64,000 bases of DNA from Pseudonocardia sp. TRM90224 (GCF_021245725.1 NZ_JAJGSX010000001.1:765422-829421), one strand, 5' to 3'. Shown: positions 38,858 through 48,485, counted from the stretch's first letter. Made by a program: numbers and translations. Notes: a model not told the origin generated them from the letters alone.

Positions 38858-40729
38858 ATGGCCCCGACGGCGTTCTTCGACATCGGCGACACGCTCGGCG
38901 CGGTGCGGCTGACCGCCGCGGGCACCGGGATCGCGGACATCGTGCCGTTCCCCGGCGTCGTCGACGTGCTGCGCGAGCTGCGCGACGGCGGTGTGCGGAT
39001 GGGCATCCTGTCCAACCGCGGCTCGATCCCCGCGGCCGACGTCGAGGCCGCGCTGGACGCCGCCGGGCTGCTGACGTTCTTCGACCCGGCGCTCATCGTC
39101 TACGGCCGCAAGGACAACGTGCAGGTCTTCGAGTCGGCGGCCGCGCTCGTCGCCCAGCCTCGCGACCTGCTGTTCGTCGGCGAGGACGCGAACGAACGGT
39201 GGTTCGCCCGCGCCGCCGACTTCCGCGTCTGCCCGCACCCGCGGCTCGCGCCGCGGATGCTGCTCGGCCGCCGCTCGCCGTTGCGGTTCCTGCGGATCCG
39301 GGTCCCGATCGAAGGTGCCGACTGGCGCGCCCGGTTGCGCGGCTTCCCGATCGTGCCGCTGCACGCCGGGTCCGGCTCGGAGCTGTACGCGATCGGCGAC
39401 AACGCCACGGCGCTCGAACTCGACGATCTCGGGCTGTGGGTCGACCGGCTCGGTGCCGACGGTGAACCGGACACGAGCGAGCTGTACCTGCTGCGCGACG
39501 ACGGGCGCACCGACGCCGTCGCAACCGCGCTCGACGGTGGCCCCGCCGGCGGTGGCGCCGCGGCGCTCTTCGCAGACGACAGCGCGGCACGGCGAGTGCT
39601 CGCATCGACGCGGGAAGGCCTGTACATCGCCCTGCCCGCAGGCCGTTCGGTCGAGTCCCTGCACGTCGGGAGCGCGCGGCACGGCCACAACCTCAAGCTG
39701 GCACCCGTACCGGCGCTGCTCGACGCGCCGGCCGCCGACGGCCTGCGCGCCGCCGATGCCGAGTTCAGCGCCGCGGCGCTGACCGCGGCGGAGATCCTCG
39801 TCGTCCGGCGCGAGGTGTCGGCGACCCGGGTCGCCCGCGAGGTGGGCCGCTACAGCGGGTCGAGGGCGCTGCGCACGGGCACCACGCTGCGCAGCCGGCA
39901 CATCGATCATCCCGACAACGCGGTTGCGGTCGACGCGCTCGTCGCCGATCTGACCGCGATGGGGCTGGCGGTGCGGCGGCACCGGTTCACCCACGGCGGC
40001 CGCTCGTTCCACAACGTGGAGGCGGTGTCGGCGGGGTCCGGACCGTCCGGTGCGGTGCTCGTCACCGCCCACCTCGACTCGACGGCGGCGCGTGCCGCCG
40101 GGTACCGCGCGGCGATCGACCCCGCGCCCGGCGCCGACGACGACGCCAGCGGGATCGCGGCGGTGCTGACCGCGGCGCGTGGGGTGCTCGCGCTCGACAC
40201 CGCGATCGGCACGCCGCGGCGCGAGATCCGGTTCGTGCTGTTCAACGCGGAGGAACAAGGGCTGGTCGGCAGCCGTGCCTACGCGCGCGACGAGGCTGCG
40301 CGGGCCGCGGCCATCACCGCGGTGCTGCAGATGGACATGATCGGGCACGACGCCGCCCCGGGCAGGGCGTTCGAGCTGCACGCGGGCTTCACGCCGTCGG
40401 CCGTCGTGCAGAAGCGGTCGGTGGCGCTGGCCGAGCTGGTCGCGACGGTCGTACCGCGGGTGTCGACGCTGCCCGGGCCGCAGATCTACCCGGGCAACGG
40501 CGCCCCCGATCCCGCCGAGCAGCGCAGCGACCACTTCAGCTTCCAGCTGCACGGCTACGCCGCCTGCCTGGCGTCGGAGGACTTCTTCGCCGGTCCGGCA
40601 CCCACGTCCCCCGCCCCGGACGCCAACCCGAACTACCACCTGCCGACCGACACGACCGTCAGCGCCACCTACGCGCGAGACATCACCCGGGCCGTCACCG
40701 CAGCCGCATGGCTTTGCGGCACCCGCTGA
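38858..40729 (+). CDS. HAD-like domain fused to M28 zinc metallopeptidase
   Basis: The protein has 623 residues. Residues 1-150 form a HAD-superfamily domain with motif I FFDIGDTLG (Asp8), motif II ILSNRGS, motif III lysine GRKDN and motif IV FVGEDANERWFA. The second motif I aspartate is shifted (DxGDT rather than DxDGT). Residues about 330-623 are an M28 aminopeptidase-like domain with all five ligand motifs: TAHLDS (His405), GADDDASG (427-429), NAEEQG, MDMIGHD and SDHFSF. There is no signal peptide, whereas many M28 enzymes are secreted. The start follows GGAGG. I do not recognise this fusion as a standard family architecture. It lies 12 bases from the next protease gene. Confidence 0.85.
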   Translation: MAPTAFFDIGDTLGAVRLTAAGTGIADIVPFPGVVDVLRELRDGGVRMGILSNRGSIPAADVEAALDAAGLLTFFDPALIVYGRKDNVQVFESAAALVAQPRDLLFVGEDANERWFARAADFRVCPHPRLAPRMLLGRRSPLRFLRIRVPIEGADWRARLRGFPIVPLHAGSGSELYAIGDNATALELDDLGLWVDRLGADGEPDTSELYLLRDDGRTDAVATALDGGPAGGGAAALFADDSAARRVLASTREGLYIALPAGRSVESLHVGSARHGHNLKLAPVPALLDAPAADGLRAADAEFSAAALTAAEILVVRREVSATRVAREVGRYSGSRALRTGTTLRSRHIDHPDNAVAVDALVADLTAMGLAVRRHRFTHGGRSFHNVEAVSAGSGPSGAVLVTAHLDSTAARAAGYRAAIDPAPGADDDASGIAAVLTAARGVLALDTAIGTPRREIRFVLFNAEEQGLVGSRAYARDEAARAAAITAVLQMDMIGHDAAPGRAFELHAGFTPSAVVQKRSVALAELVATVVPRVSTLPGPQIYPGNGAPDPAEQRSDHFSFQLHGYAACLASEDFFAGPAPTSPAPDANPNYHLPTDTTVSATYARDITRAVTAAAWLCGTR

Positions 40730-40741
40730 GGAGGAGCAACG

Positions 40742-43700
40742 ATGCCGTTCGAGATCACCGACAACGTCAACGTCGACCGGGACGACGCCGGCCGGGTACT
40801 CACGCTGGAGCACCTCGCCCAACCCGTCGTCGCGACGTCGCCGATCGCTCCGCAAGAGGCGTTCGACGCGCAGGCGCGCGGGGTGCAGGCCGTGCCGGCC
40901 GCAACACCGCAGGCGCTCGCCGAGCAGTACCTGCGCGAGGTGGCACCGGTCTACGCGATCGAGGACGCGATGCTGCCTGGCGACGCCGGCAACCAGTTCG
41001 CCGGCAACGGCCACGCGGCGGGTCCGTCTAGCGACGGCAAGCTCGAGCTCGTCGACGAGAAGGAGATCATGGGCACCACCACGGTGTCCTACCAGCAGGT
41101 GCTGGACGGGCTGCCGGTCTGGGAGGCCGGGGTGAGCGTCACGATCCAGGACGCCCCGCTGCGCGTCACCGCGTCGCAGAGCTCGGTGCACTCCGGCGTC
41201 GGGGTGACGACCGACGGGCTGGCCGACGCGACCGTCACAGCGGAGTCGTTGCGCACAGCGCTCGGGCTCAAGCGCGGGGCCGACAAGCCCGACGTCACCA
41301 GCACCCGCCGGCTGATCTACGCGCTCGACATCGCGAAGCGGTTCGATCCCGAGGCCGAGGGCGGGACGACCGACGAGGCGCTGCAGTCTGCGCCGCCGAC
41401 CCTGCCGCTGCCCGCCCTGCCCGCGCAGCTGAACGACGGCCAGCACTACGTCGTCACCGAGGTGCTCTTCACATTGGCGCCGACGGGCGACGGACCGGTG
41501 CACTGGCGGGCGTTCGTCGAGGAGTCCACCGGCGCGGTGGTCTACCTGCGGGCGTTCACGGCGTGCGCGACCGGGATGATCTTCCGCACGGACCCGGTGA
41601 CCGCGGGCACCACCGTCGCGCCGACAGCCGCCGCGGCCCAGCTCAACCCGCTGCGGTCCACGGTCCCGCTGCAGGGGCTCGCCACCGCGAACCCGCAAGC
41701 CCTCAGCGGGTCGTTCATCCGGATCGTCGACCAGGTTGCGCCTGTCGCCGCGCCTCCGACCACCCCGAACCCGCCGGCCAGCTTCTTCTACGACGCGCCG
41801 GCCCGCGAGTTCGCCGCCGTCAACGCCTACCACCACTGCGACTGGCTGTTCCGCCACATGCAGGGCATGGGCTTCAACCTCGCCACCTACTTCGACGGCA
41901 CGACCTTCCCGGTGCCCGTCGACGCCGTCGCGTTCAACGACCAGGTCAACGCCCGCGCGCCCGGCAACGCGACGGGCACCGGCTCCGGCGGGTTCCAGTT
42001 CGGGCTGGCCGGCTCGCCGTTCCCGGCGGTCAGCATCGCCGCCGACCTGCGGGTCGTGCTGCACGAGTTCGGCCACACGCTGCTGTGGGACAGCGTGCAT
42101 TCGCCCAACTTCGGCTTCGCGCACAGCGCGGGCGACAGCCTCGCCGCGGTGCTGCTCGACCCGGAGTCGTCGCTGCGGACGAACGCGACCCGCCGGTTCG
42201 AGACGTTCCCGTGGATCCTGCCCAACCGCAACCACGGCCGGGCCGTCGCCGACGGGTGGGGCTGGGGCGGGGCGAACGACGTCGGCGGCTACAACTCCGA
42301 GCAGATCCTCTCGACGACGATGTTCCGGCTGTACCGCTCGCTCGGCGGCGACTCGACGAGCCTCACCCGCCGCCGCACGGCCGCGCGCCAGACCGCGTAC
42401 CTGATCTTCCGCGGCATCGGGCTGCTGGCCACCAACCCGGTGACGCCCTCACCGAAGCCGAACGTCTTCGCCACCTCGCTCGCCAACGCCGACATCGGCA
42501 CCATGAACTTCGAAGGCCACCGCGGCGGCGCCTTCCACAAGGTGATCCGCTGGGCGTTCGAGAAGCAGGGCCTGTTCCAGCCCGCGGGTGCGCCCATCCC
42601 GGTGATCACACCGGGCGCGCCGCCACCCGTCGACGTCTACATCGACGACCGGCGGCGCGGGGAGTACCAGTTCCAGGCCGTGCACTGGGAGAACACCGAC
42701 ATCTGGAACCGGCTCACACCGCAGGCGGGCGCGGGACCGGCCGCCCACCAGACCCCCGTCGTCGGCCGGACCAACCACGCCTTCGTGAAGGTGCGGAACC
42801 GGGGCACGCAGGCGGCGTTCGGCGTCGTCGTGCGCGGCTACTCGGCCACACCGAGCGCCGGGCTGACCTGGCCGGCCGACTGGCGACCGATGACTACCGC
42901 GCAGATCCCGGTGCCCGGGAGCATCCCGCCGGGCGGCAGCGTGGTGGTCGGCCCGTTCGCGTGGCGACCGCGCAGCGTCGGGCACGAGTGCATGTTCATG
43001 GAGGTCAGCGCCCGCGGCGACCTCTCGAACATCGACCCGGCGACCATGTTCCCGTGCGCGACCGGCCCCACGCCGGAGTGGCGGCTCGTGCCGTTCGACA
43101 ACAACCTCGGCCAGCGCAACGTCTGCCCGGTGCCGGGTGGAGGCGGGATCCGCGGGCTGCTCAGCGGCTTCGTGCGCCGGACGTTCATGGTGCGCAACCC
43201 ACTCGGCGAGGCCACGCAGGTGGACGTGCGGGTGGAGCTGCCGAAGCTGCTCGTGGACCGCGGCTGGAAGGTCATGGTCGCCGACCGGGACGGCGGCACG
43301 ACGTTCGACCTCGGCGCCGGCGCCGAACGTGAGCTCGGGCTCGGTCTCGTCGCGGGCCGCGCGTTCACGGCCGACGACGTCACGGCGGCCGCGGATCGTT
43401 CGATCAGGGTGTACGTGCAGTCGAAGGACCTCGTGATCGGCGGCATGACCTACCTGCTCGACCCGACCCTGCGGCAGGCGCCGCAGGAGAAGGTCGGGGT
43501 GGCGCCGATCGGGCTCGACGACCCGGAGATCGAGGAGCTGCTCCAGGACGGCGTCGACGGCGATGGGGCCGAGGGCGGCGGCACCGACCTCGTCGAGCTG
43601 CCACCGGCCGCAGCCGTGACGGCAGCCGATGCGTCGGAGGCGAGCACCGCCCCGCTGCTGAGCCGCATCGGGCTCGGTGACGGGTGGCAGGGCGCGCAGC

Positions 43701-43744
43701 GGGTGACCGTCCGCGAGACGACGGTGGAGATCGATCTCGCATAA
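40742..43744 (+). CDS. Cytoplasmic zincin metallopeptidase with propeptide-like and beta-sandwich domains
   Basis: The protein has 1000 residues. The N-terminal 270 residues look like an FTP/PepSY-type propeptide (YQQVLDGLPVWEAGVSVTIQD, HWRAFVEESTGAVVYLRAF). The zinc-binding motif HEFGH is at 441-445 (VVLHEFGHTLLWD). Twenty residues later comes AHSAGDSLA, with His461 in the place where thermolysin-like enzymes have glutamate. The C-terminal 350 residues are beta-rich with immunoglobulin-like stretches (HAFVKVRNRGTQAAFGVVV). No signal peptide is present, although FTP-bearing peptidases are normally secreted. The start has a strong ribosome site (GAGGAGGAG). It is probably co-transcribed with the HAD-M28 gene. 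Activity and substrate are unknown. Confidence 0.78.
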   Translation: MPFEITDNVNVDRDDAGRVLTLEHLAQPVVATSPIAPQEAFDAQARGVQAVPAATPQALAEQYLREVAPVYAIEDAMLPGDAGNQFAGNGHAAGPSSDGKLELVDEKEIMGTTTVSYQQVLDGLPVWEAGVSVTIQDAPLRVTASQSSVHSGVGVTTDGLADATVTAESLRTALGLKRGADKPDVTSTRRLIYALDIAKRFDPEAEGGTTDEALQSAPPTLPLPALPAQLNDGQHYVVTEVLFTLAPTGDGPVHWRAFVEESTGAVVYLRAFTACATGMIFRTDPVTAGTTVAPTAAAAQLNPLRSTVPLQGLATANPQALSGSFIRIVDQVAPVAAPPTTPNPPASFFYDAPAREFAAVNAYHHCDWLFRHMQGMGFNLATYFDGTTFPVPVDAVAFNDQVNARAPGNATGTGSGGFQFGLAGSPFPAVSIAADLRVVLHEFGHTLLWDSVHSPNFGFAHSAGDSLAAVLLDPESSLRTNATRRFETFPWILPNRNHGRAVADGWGWGGANDVGGYNSEQILSTTMFRLYRSLGGDSTSLTRRRTAARQTAYLIFRGIGLLATNPVTPSPKPNVFATSLANADIGTMNFEGHRGGAFHKVIRWAFEKQGLFQPAGAPIPVITPGAPPPVDVYIDDRRRGEYQFQAVHWENTDIWNRLTPQAGAGPAAHQTPVVGRTNHAFVKVRNRGTQAAFGVVVRGYSATPSAGLTWPADWRPMTTAQIPVPGSIPPGGSVVVGPFAWRPRSVGHECMFMEVSARGDLSNIDPATMFPCATGPTPEWRLVPFDNNLGQRNVCPVPGGGGIRGLLSGFVRRTFMVRNPLGEATQVDVRVELPKLLVDRGWKVMVADRDGGTTFDLGAGAERELGLGLVAGRAFTADDVTAAADRSIRVYVQSKDLVIGGMTYLLDPTLRQAPQEKVGVAPIGLDDPEIEELLQDGVDGDGAEGGGTDLVELPPAAAVTAADASEASTAPLLSRIGLGDGWQGAQRVTVRETTVEIDLA

Positions 43745-43749
43745 CCGCA

Positions 43750-43819
43750 AACTTCCCCACCGTTTTGCCAACCTGCACACCCGAAACGGTGTGTGGATAG
43801 GCAAAACGGTGGGGAAGTT
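43750..43819. repeat. Dispersed palindromic element, family A, copy 4 (loop type II)
   Basis: Perfect 20-base inverted arms (43750-43769 and 43800-43819) enclose a 30-base loop. The loop matches copy 2 in inverted orientation. It fills the space between the convergent zincin and CHAT stop codons (43744 and 43823). Confidence 0.9.
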
Positions 43820-43822
43820 CGG

Positions 43823-46465
43823 TCAGCCGGCGCCGTAGGCCGTGAAGGCGCACCAGTTCACGAAGGCGCGCGGGTCGCTCGTGTCGAGCGTCGCCCTGGC
43901 CGTGTGCAGGGCGTTCGCCATCGGCAGGCCGGCGGCGAGGCCGTGGTGCAGCGCCCGCATCAGGTCGACGGCCTCGACGTCGGCCACCGCGACGACGCTG
44001 GCCACCAGCCCGGCCGTGCCGCGAGCGAGCAGGGCGCTGACGAACCCGAGCAGCTCGTCGCCGTCGTAGGCGACGTCGGCCGCCGAGTCGCAGGCCGCCA
44101 GCACGACCCGGCGCGGGGCGATCCCACGCAGGTCCAGCTCGTGCACGGTGAGCACGCCGTCGGCCAGCTCCAGCGCGGAGAAGGTCGGGTTGTCGCCGCG
44201 CAGCCGCCCGTGGCACGCCAGGTGCGCGAACCCGGCCGCGCCCAACGCCTCGACGACGGTGGCAACCGTCGCGGCCTCCGGGGAGATCACCATGCAACCC
44301 GGGTGCAGGCGGGCCACCTCCGCGGCCTCGGCGACGGCGCCCGGCAGCCGCGGGCCGGCCACGACGAGCACTCCACCGGCGCTCGCAGCGGCGCTCGTAG
44401 CGGCGCCCAGGGTTCGTGCCCACAGCGACGCCGAAGGCGCGACGGCCACCGGGCCGGCGTGCAGCGCCGACCACGGCACCTTGCTCGCCATGACCGACGG
44501 GACGATCACGAGCTCCGCCTCGGGCGGCAGGCCGAGCGGTCGGACGAGCAGCTCGGCGAGCCGGTCGACGGCGTGGTCGGCGCTCGCCCGCGCGGCCACC
44601 GCGGTGTGCGGCGACCCGGCCCTCGTGAGCCGGCGCATCGCGAAGAGCAGCGCGTCGGCCTCGAACCGCACCTCGTCGACCGGCCCGAGGCGGACGAGCC
44701 GCGCGCGGCCGGTGGCGCGGAGCACGACGGCGAAGAGGGAACCGTCGAACGTCCCGTAGGAGACCAGCACCCGCGCGTCGAGCTGCCGGCGCAGCTCGGC
44801 GGCCCGGACGGCAGCCACCGGCGCGGCACCCGACCCGATCCGCCGCCAGGTCGCCCTTCGCACGGCGTCCTCGGCCGCCGCCTGCCGCGCGACGAGCTCG
44901 GGGCGGTGCCCACCAGACTCCCGCAGCTCCTGGGCGAGCTCGGCGTGCACGGCGGCCAGCTCGGCCAGCTCCACGCGGGCGGCGTCCGGCGCCGGCGGCT
45001 CGACGACGAGCAGCGCGGCGGCCCTCGTCGACTCCATCCAGTCCAGCACCGCGGTGGGCGAACCGCGCCGCAGCAGCGTCTCGAAGCCCAGCCGACCCAG
45101 CTCGACACCGTGCCCGGACGCCAGCGCGCGCAGCTCCGTCGACCCGAGCGCTGCGCGGTGCCGGGCGAGGTCGGCCAGTCCGGCGCGGCAGTGGGCGAGC
45201 ACGGCGTCGTCGTTCCCGCGCAGCCGCTCGACGTGCGCCGCAGCGAGCCGGCCGCGCACACGCACGACGGCAGGCCCGCGGGTGGAGGTCTCCGCCGCCC
45301 TGCGGAACTCGCGTTCCGCGGATCCGCGCCGGCCCAGCTCCAGCGCGAGCAGGCCGGCGGTCACCCGCGCCGACGACGCCGCCGCGCGCATCCGCCGCCG
45401 CTCCAGCACCCCGATGGCCCGTTGCAAGGCGGCGAGCTGCTCCGATGAGGCCCAGCCCCCGGCCAAGGCGGCCTCGGCGGCAACGATGTTCGCGCGGGCG
45501 GCCCACACCGTGCGCCGCTGCTTGCGGAACTGCGCGAGCGCGGCGGCCGCGACGTCCGCCGCTGTTCGCGGGTCGTGCGCCAGCAGCGACACCTGCGCGA
45601 GCGTCAGCCGCGCCTCGGCCGCCATCATCCGCACGCCGTGCCCGTCGAGCTCGTCGACGGCCCGGGTGGCGAGCTTCAGCGCCTCCGGCACGAGCCGCAG
45701 GTCCGCCAGCACGTCCGCGTGCTCGATGAAGTGCTCGCCGAGCGGGATCTCCTCCTTCGTGAAGAGGTCGGTCGCCCGGTCGAACTGCTCGACGCTCTCC
45801 GCGAGCCGGCCGCTCTGCGCGAGCACCAGCCCACGATTGTGCGCGACGAAGGCGTGCAGCGAGGCACCGACGACGTCCGCGATCTCGGCGGCCGAATCGA
45901 GCAGCGCCAGGCTTTCCGGGAAACGGCCTTCCAGCGCCGCGATCAGCGCGGCGTTGTTCGCGCTGCTGCCCTTGTTGTCGGCAGTCGCGTCGGGATGGGC
46001 GAGCACCCTCCGGTAGGCCGCAGCGGCTTCCCCGAGCCGGCCGACGGAATGGAACATGACGGCGCTCATGAACTCGACGTCGGGCGGGACCGCGCCCTCG
46101 TCGATCGAGCCGGCACGGGCCAGGTCGCGCGACGCCGCGTCGACCCGGCCCAGCTCCAACTCCACCGCCGCCCGGGTCACCAGCACTTCGACGAGCCGTT
46201 GTCGCAGGTCGTTGCGTTCAGCGAGGCGCAGCGCCTCCCCGAGCAGGCGACGGGAGCGCTCGTGCCGCAGCCGGGAACGCTCGAACCACGCAACGGCTCG
46301 CAGCGCGATGACAACCGCCTCCGCGATCCCGGCTCGGCGCGCCTCGTCGAGAACGGCGACCGCGACGGGACCCGATCTCTTCGGGTTTCCGACAACCCCG
46401 TCGTACGCAGCCGTCGCACGTATCACGAGGCCTGCGTCCAACTCTTCTCCGAGGGCCCCTCGCAC
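43823..46465 (-). CDS. TPR-repeat CHAT-domain cysteine protease
   Basis: The protein has 880 residues. Residues 1 to about 480 are TPR-like helical repeats. The C-terminal CHAT domain is a caspase-like protease fold with the catalytic pair His752 (HLACHG) and Cys792 (VLAACDSA), both intact. CHAT proteases act in bacterial defence and cell death, for example alongside gasdermins and in Craspase, and their TPR parts act as sensors. The GTG start at 46465 has a weak ribosome site; a GTG about 14 codons later is possible. It diverges from a subtilisin gene with only 47 bases between the starts, so both may share one control region. Confidence 0.88.
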   Translation of the reverse strand: MRGALGEELDAGLVIRATAAYDGVVGNPKRSGPVAVAVLDEARRAGIAEAVVIALRAVAWFERSRLRHERSRRLLGEALRLAERNDLRQRLVEVLVTRAAVELELGRVDAASRDLARAGSIDEGAVPPDVEFMSAVMFHSVGRLGEAAAAYRRVLAHPDATADNKGSSANNAALIAALEGRFPESLALLDSAAEIADVVGASLHAFVAHNRGLVLAQSGRLAESVEQFDRATDLFTKEEIPLGEHFIEHADVLADLRLVPEALKLATRAVDELDGHGVRMMAAEARLTLAQVSLLAHDPRTAADVAAAALAQFRKQRRTVWAARANIVAAEAALAGGWASSEQLAALQRAIGVLERRRMRAAASSARVTAGLLALELGRRGSAEREFRRAAETSTRGPAVVRVRGRLAAAHVERLRGNDDAVLAHCRAGLADLARHRAALGSTELRALASGHGVELGRLGFETLLRRGSPTAVLDWMESTRAAALLVVEPPAPDAARVELAELAAVHAELAQELRESGGHRPELVARQAAAEDAVRRATWRRIGSGAAPVAAVRAAELRRQLDARVLVSYGTFDGSLFAVVLRATGRARLVRLGPVDEVRFEADALLFAMRRLTRAGSPHTAVAARASADHAVDRLAELLVRPLGLPPEAELVIVPSVMASKVPWSALHAGPVAVAPSASLWARTLGAATSAAASAGGVLVVAGPRLPGAVAEAAEVARLHPGCMVISPEAATVATVVEALGAAGFAHLACHGRLRGDNPTFSALELADGVLTVHELDLRGIAPRRVVLAACDSAADVAYDGDELLGFVSALLARGTAGLVASVVAVADVEAVDLMRALHHGLAAGLPMANALHTARATLDTSDPRAFVNWCAFTAYGAG

Positions 46466-46512
46466 GGGCAGGATTCTGCCCGGGATCGGGGCCGTCCACG
46501 AGGAGGAAACGA

Positions 46513-47895
46513 ATGAAGAACGGTGCCGTCGCCGTCCAGGCCTTCGATTCGACGCTGAAGGACATGCGTCCGGACGCCAAGCGGGCCGACGAACGGAAAC
46601 GGGTCAAGGAACAGGTCGGGAACTGGATCCAGCTGCAGCACGACGACAACCACCGCCGGACGACGTCGGAGCAGTTCGTCGGGCGCCGGGCGGGGCGCCG
46701 GGACCTCGTGCAGTTCGAGGCGGTCGAGAACAAGGGCGCCGACACGTTCGTCGTGTCCGGCCAGTTCCTGATCACGGGCGAGCACTACGGCGCCCTCGAG
46801 GACGAGCAGCAGGCGCTGATCAAGAAGCTGGGGCTGGTCGCGGCGCCGGTGCCGGGTCTGGGCAAGGCCGTGTACACGCTCGACGCGACCCCCGAGTCGA
46901 TCTCCGGGATCCGCAACCGGACGGCCTCGGTCGGCAAGCAGCTCGTCGCGGCGGGGGTCCCGGTGCGCCACAGCTACGTCACGCCGCTCGGGATGGTCCG
47001 GAAGGCGCAGGGCGGCCCCGAGAACTCGTCCTGGGCGCAGCAGAAGCCCGCCGTCGCGGTGTCAGGGCCCCGGGTGGCCGTCGTCGACACCGGCGTCAGC
47101 ACCGAGCAGCGCGCCGACGGGTGGCTCAACGGGTTGCTGCGCAACGACAACGTCGACCTGCTCGACGTCATCCCGCAGCCGACCGACAACCGGCTCGACC
47201 TCGGGGCGGGCCACGGCTCGTTCGTCGCCGGCGTGGTCCAGCAGGTGGCGCCCGGCGCCGACCTGCGCGTCTACCAGGCGCTCGACACCGACGGGGCGGC
47301 CGCGGAGACGACCGTCGCCGCCGCGATCGTGACGGCCGTCCAGGACGGCGCCAAGATCCTCAACCTGTCGTTCGGCACCGACACGCTCGAGGTCGACCCG
47401 CCGCTCTCGCTGCGGGTCGCGATCGAGCAGGCGATCGCGATCGACAACGAGGTGCTGATCGTCTGCGCCGCTGGCAACACGGGCGACACCCGCCAGGTCT
47501 GGCCCGCGTCCTTCCGCACGGATTTCCCGAACAACGTCGTCTCGGTCGCGGCGCTGGGGATCGACGAGACAACCGGCAAGGTGGCCGGGGCCGACTGGTC
47601 GACCCACGGCAACGTCACGTGCTCGACGCTCGGCGAGGGCGTCGTCTCGACGTACGTGATCGGCACCGAGAGCCACGCGGCCGACCAGCAGGGACCCGAC
47701 ACCTTCGGCCCCGAGTCGTGGGCGACGTGGAGCGGTACGTCCTTTGCCGCGCCCCAGGTCGTCGGCGCGGTCACGAAGGTCATGCAGGACCCGCAGCACA
47801 GCGGCAAGACCCCGCTCGAAGCGCTGGGCGTGGTGCTGCAGAAGGCAACCTCGATCACGGACTACGGGAAGGCCATCGTCATCCTCCCGGCTTGA
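46513..47895 (+). CDS. Intracellular S8-family serine protease (subtilisin fold)
   Basis: The 460-residue protease has a full catalytic set: Asp192 (VVDTGVS), His234 (GHGSFVAG), Asn322 (AAGNTGD) and Ser410 (SGTSFAAP). The first 180 residues form a separate domain with a stretch (QFLITGEHYGALEDEQQALIKKLGL) that could be an inhibitory propeptide-like fold. There is no signal peptide or membrane anchor, so it should act in the cytoplasm. The start ATG follows GAGGAGGAA. Its neighbour, sharing a 47-base divergent promoter, is the CHAT protease, suggesting a protease pair or cascade. Confidence 0.9.
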   Translation: MKNGAVAVQAFDSTLKDMRPDAKRADERKRVKEQVGNWIQLQHDDNHRRTTSEQFVGRRAGRRDLVQFEAVENKGADTFVVSGQFLITGEHYGALEDEQQALIKKLGLVAAPVPGLGKAVYTLDATPESISGIRNRTASVGKQLVAAGVPVRHSYVTPLGMVRKAQGGPENSSWAQQKPAVAVSGPRVAVVDTGVSTEQRADGWLNGLLRNDNVDLLDVIPQPTDNRLDLGAGHGSFVAGVVQQVAPGADLRVYQALDTDGAAAETTVAAAIVTAVQDGAKILNLSFGTDTLEVDPPLSLRVAIEQAIAIDNEVLIVCAAGNTGDTRQVWPASFRTDFPNNVVSVAALGIDETTGKVAGADWSTHGNVTCSTLGEGVVSTYVIGTESHAADQQGPDTFGPESWATWSGTSFAAPQVVGAVTKVMQDPQHSGKTPLEALGVVLQKATSITDYGKAIVILPA

Positions 47896-47921
47896 CGGAC
47901 CCGGGCGGCCGGGCCCGACGG

Positions 47922-47980
47922 GAGGGCAGCAAAGCCACTTTCCGGCCCTCACAGGGCAGGAAAGTGGCTTTCCTGCCCTC
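47922..47980. repeat. Dispersed 59-bp palindromic element, family B, copy 3
   Basis: This copy is identical over its 59 bases to the copy at 36079-36137 by reading. It lies between the convergent stops of the subtilisin gene (47895) and the next minus-strand gene (48003), so it may terminate both. Confidence 0.87.
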
Positions 47981-48002
47981 CCGGGTTTCCCGTTCGTGGG
48001 TG

Positions 48003-48485
48003 CTAGAGCCGGATCCTTGCCGTCTCGACCGCGGCGCCGTCGGGGAGCGTGCAACGCAGCCGGACGAGCCCGCGTTGCTTCGGCAGCGGCAGGACGAAGC
48101 GGCCGAGCGCGTCGGACCGTCCGGTCGCGGTGACGGTCTCGTCCTGCCCGACCTCGCCCACGTGCACTTCGAGCTCCATCTCGACGGCGGGGACGAGCTG
48201 GCCGAGCAGCCGCCTCCCGCTGGGAGTGGTGTCCACCTCCACCTCGATGACCACCGCGCTGACCTCGAACGTCAGTATCCGCGGCTGCCCGCTGGAGCGG
48301 GCCAGCACCGGGCCGTCGTCGATCAAGGAGTCGTGCGTGAGCCGGGCCAGCTCGGCGTCGACGGTGCGCCACGTGTAGCTCTGCTTCGCCGCCTCCACCA
48401 GCTCGGGTGGTGGGACGAGCTGCGGCCGCAGGACCTCCGCCAGCTCCGCGAGCAGTGCGTCATCGGCTGCCGACCCGTCCATCAC
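48003..48485 (-). CDS. Sigma-factor-linked protein with C-terminal beta-sandwich domain
   Basis: The 160-residue protein has an N-terminal helical part with TWRTVDAELARLTHDS and a C-terminal beta-rich part (ILTFEVSAVVIEVEVDTTPSGRRLLGQLVP, then RSDALGRFVLPLP and VRLRC), which resembles carboxypeptidase-regulatory-like sandwich domains. The GTG start overlaps the sigma-factor stop (GTGA), so the two are translationally coupled; an ATG three bases later is an alternative. The position is that of an anti-sigma factor, but no zinc-binding HxxxCxxC motif or membrane helix is present. I do not know a proven function. Confidence 0.72.
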   Translation of the reverse strand: MMDGSAADDALLAELAEVLRPQLVPPPELVEAAKQSYTWRTVDAELARLTHDSLIDDGPVLARSSGQPRILTFEVSAVVIEVEVDTTPSGRRLLGQLVPAVEMELEVHVGEVGQDETVTATGRSDALGRFVLPLPKQRGLVRLRCTLPDGAAVETARIRL

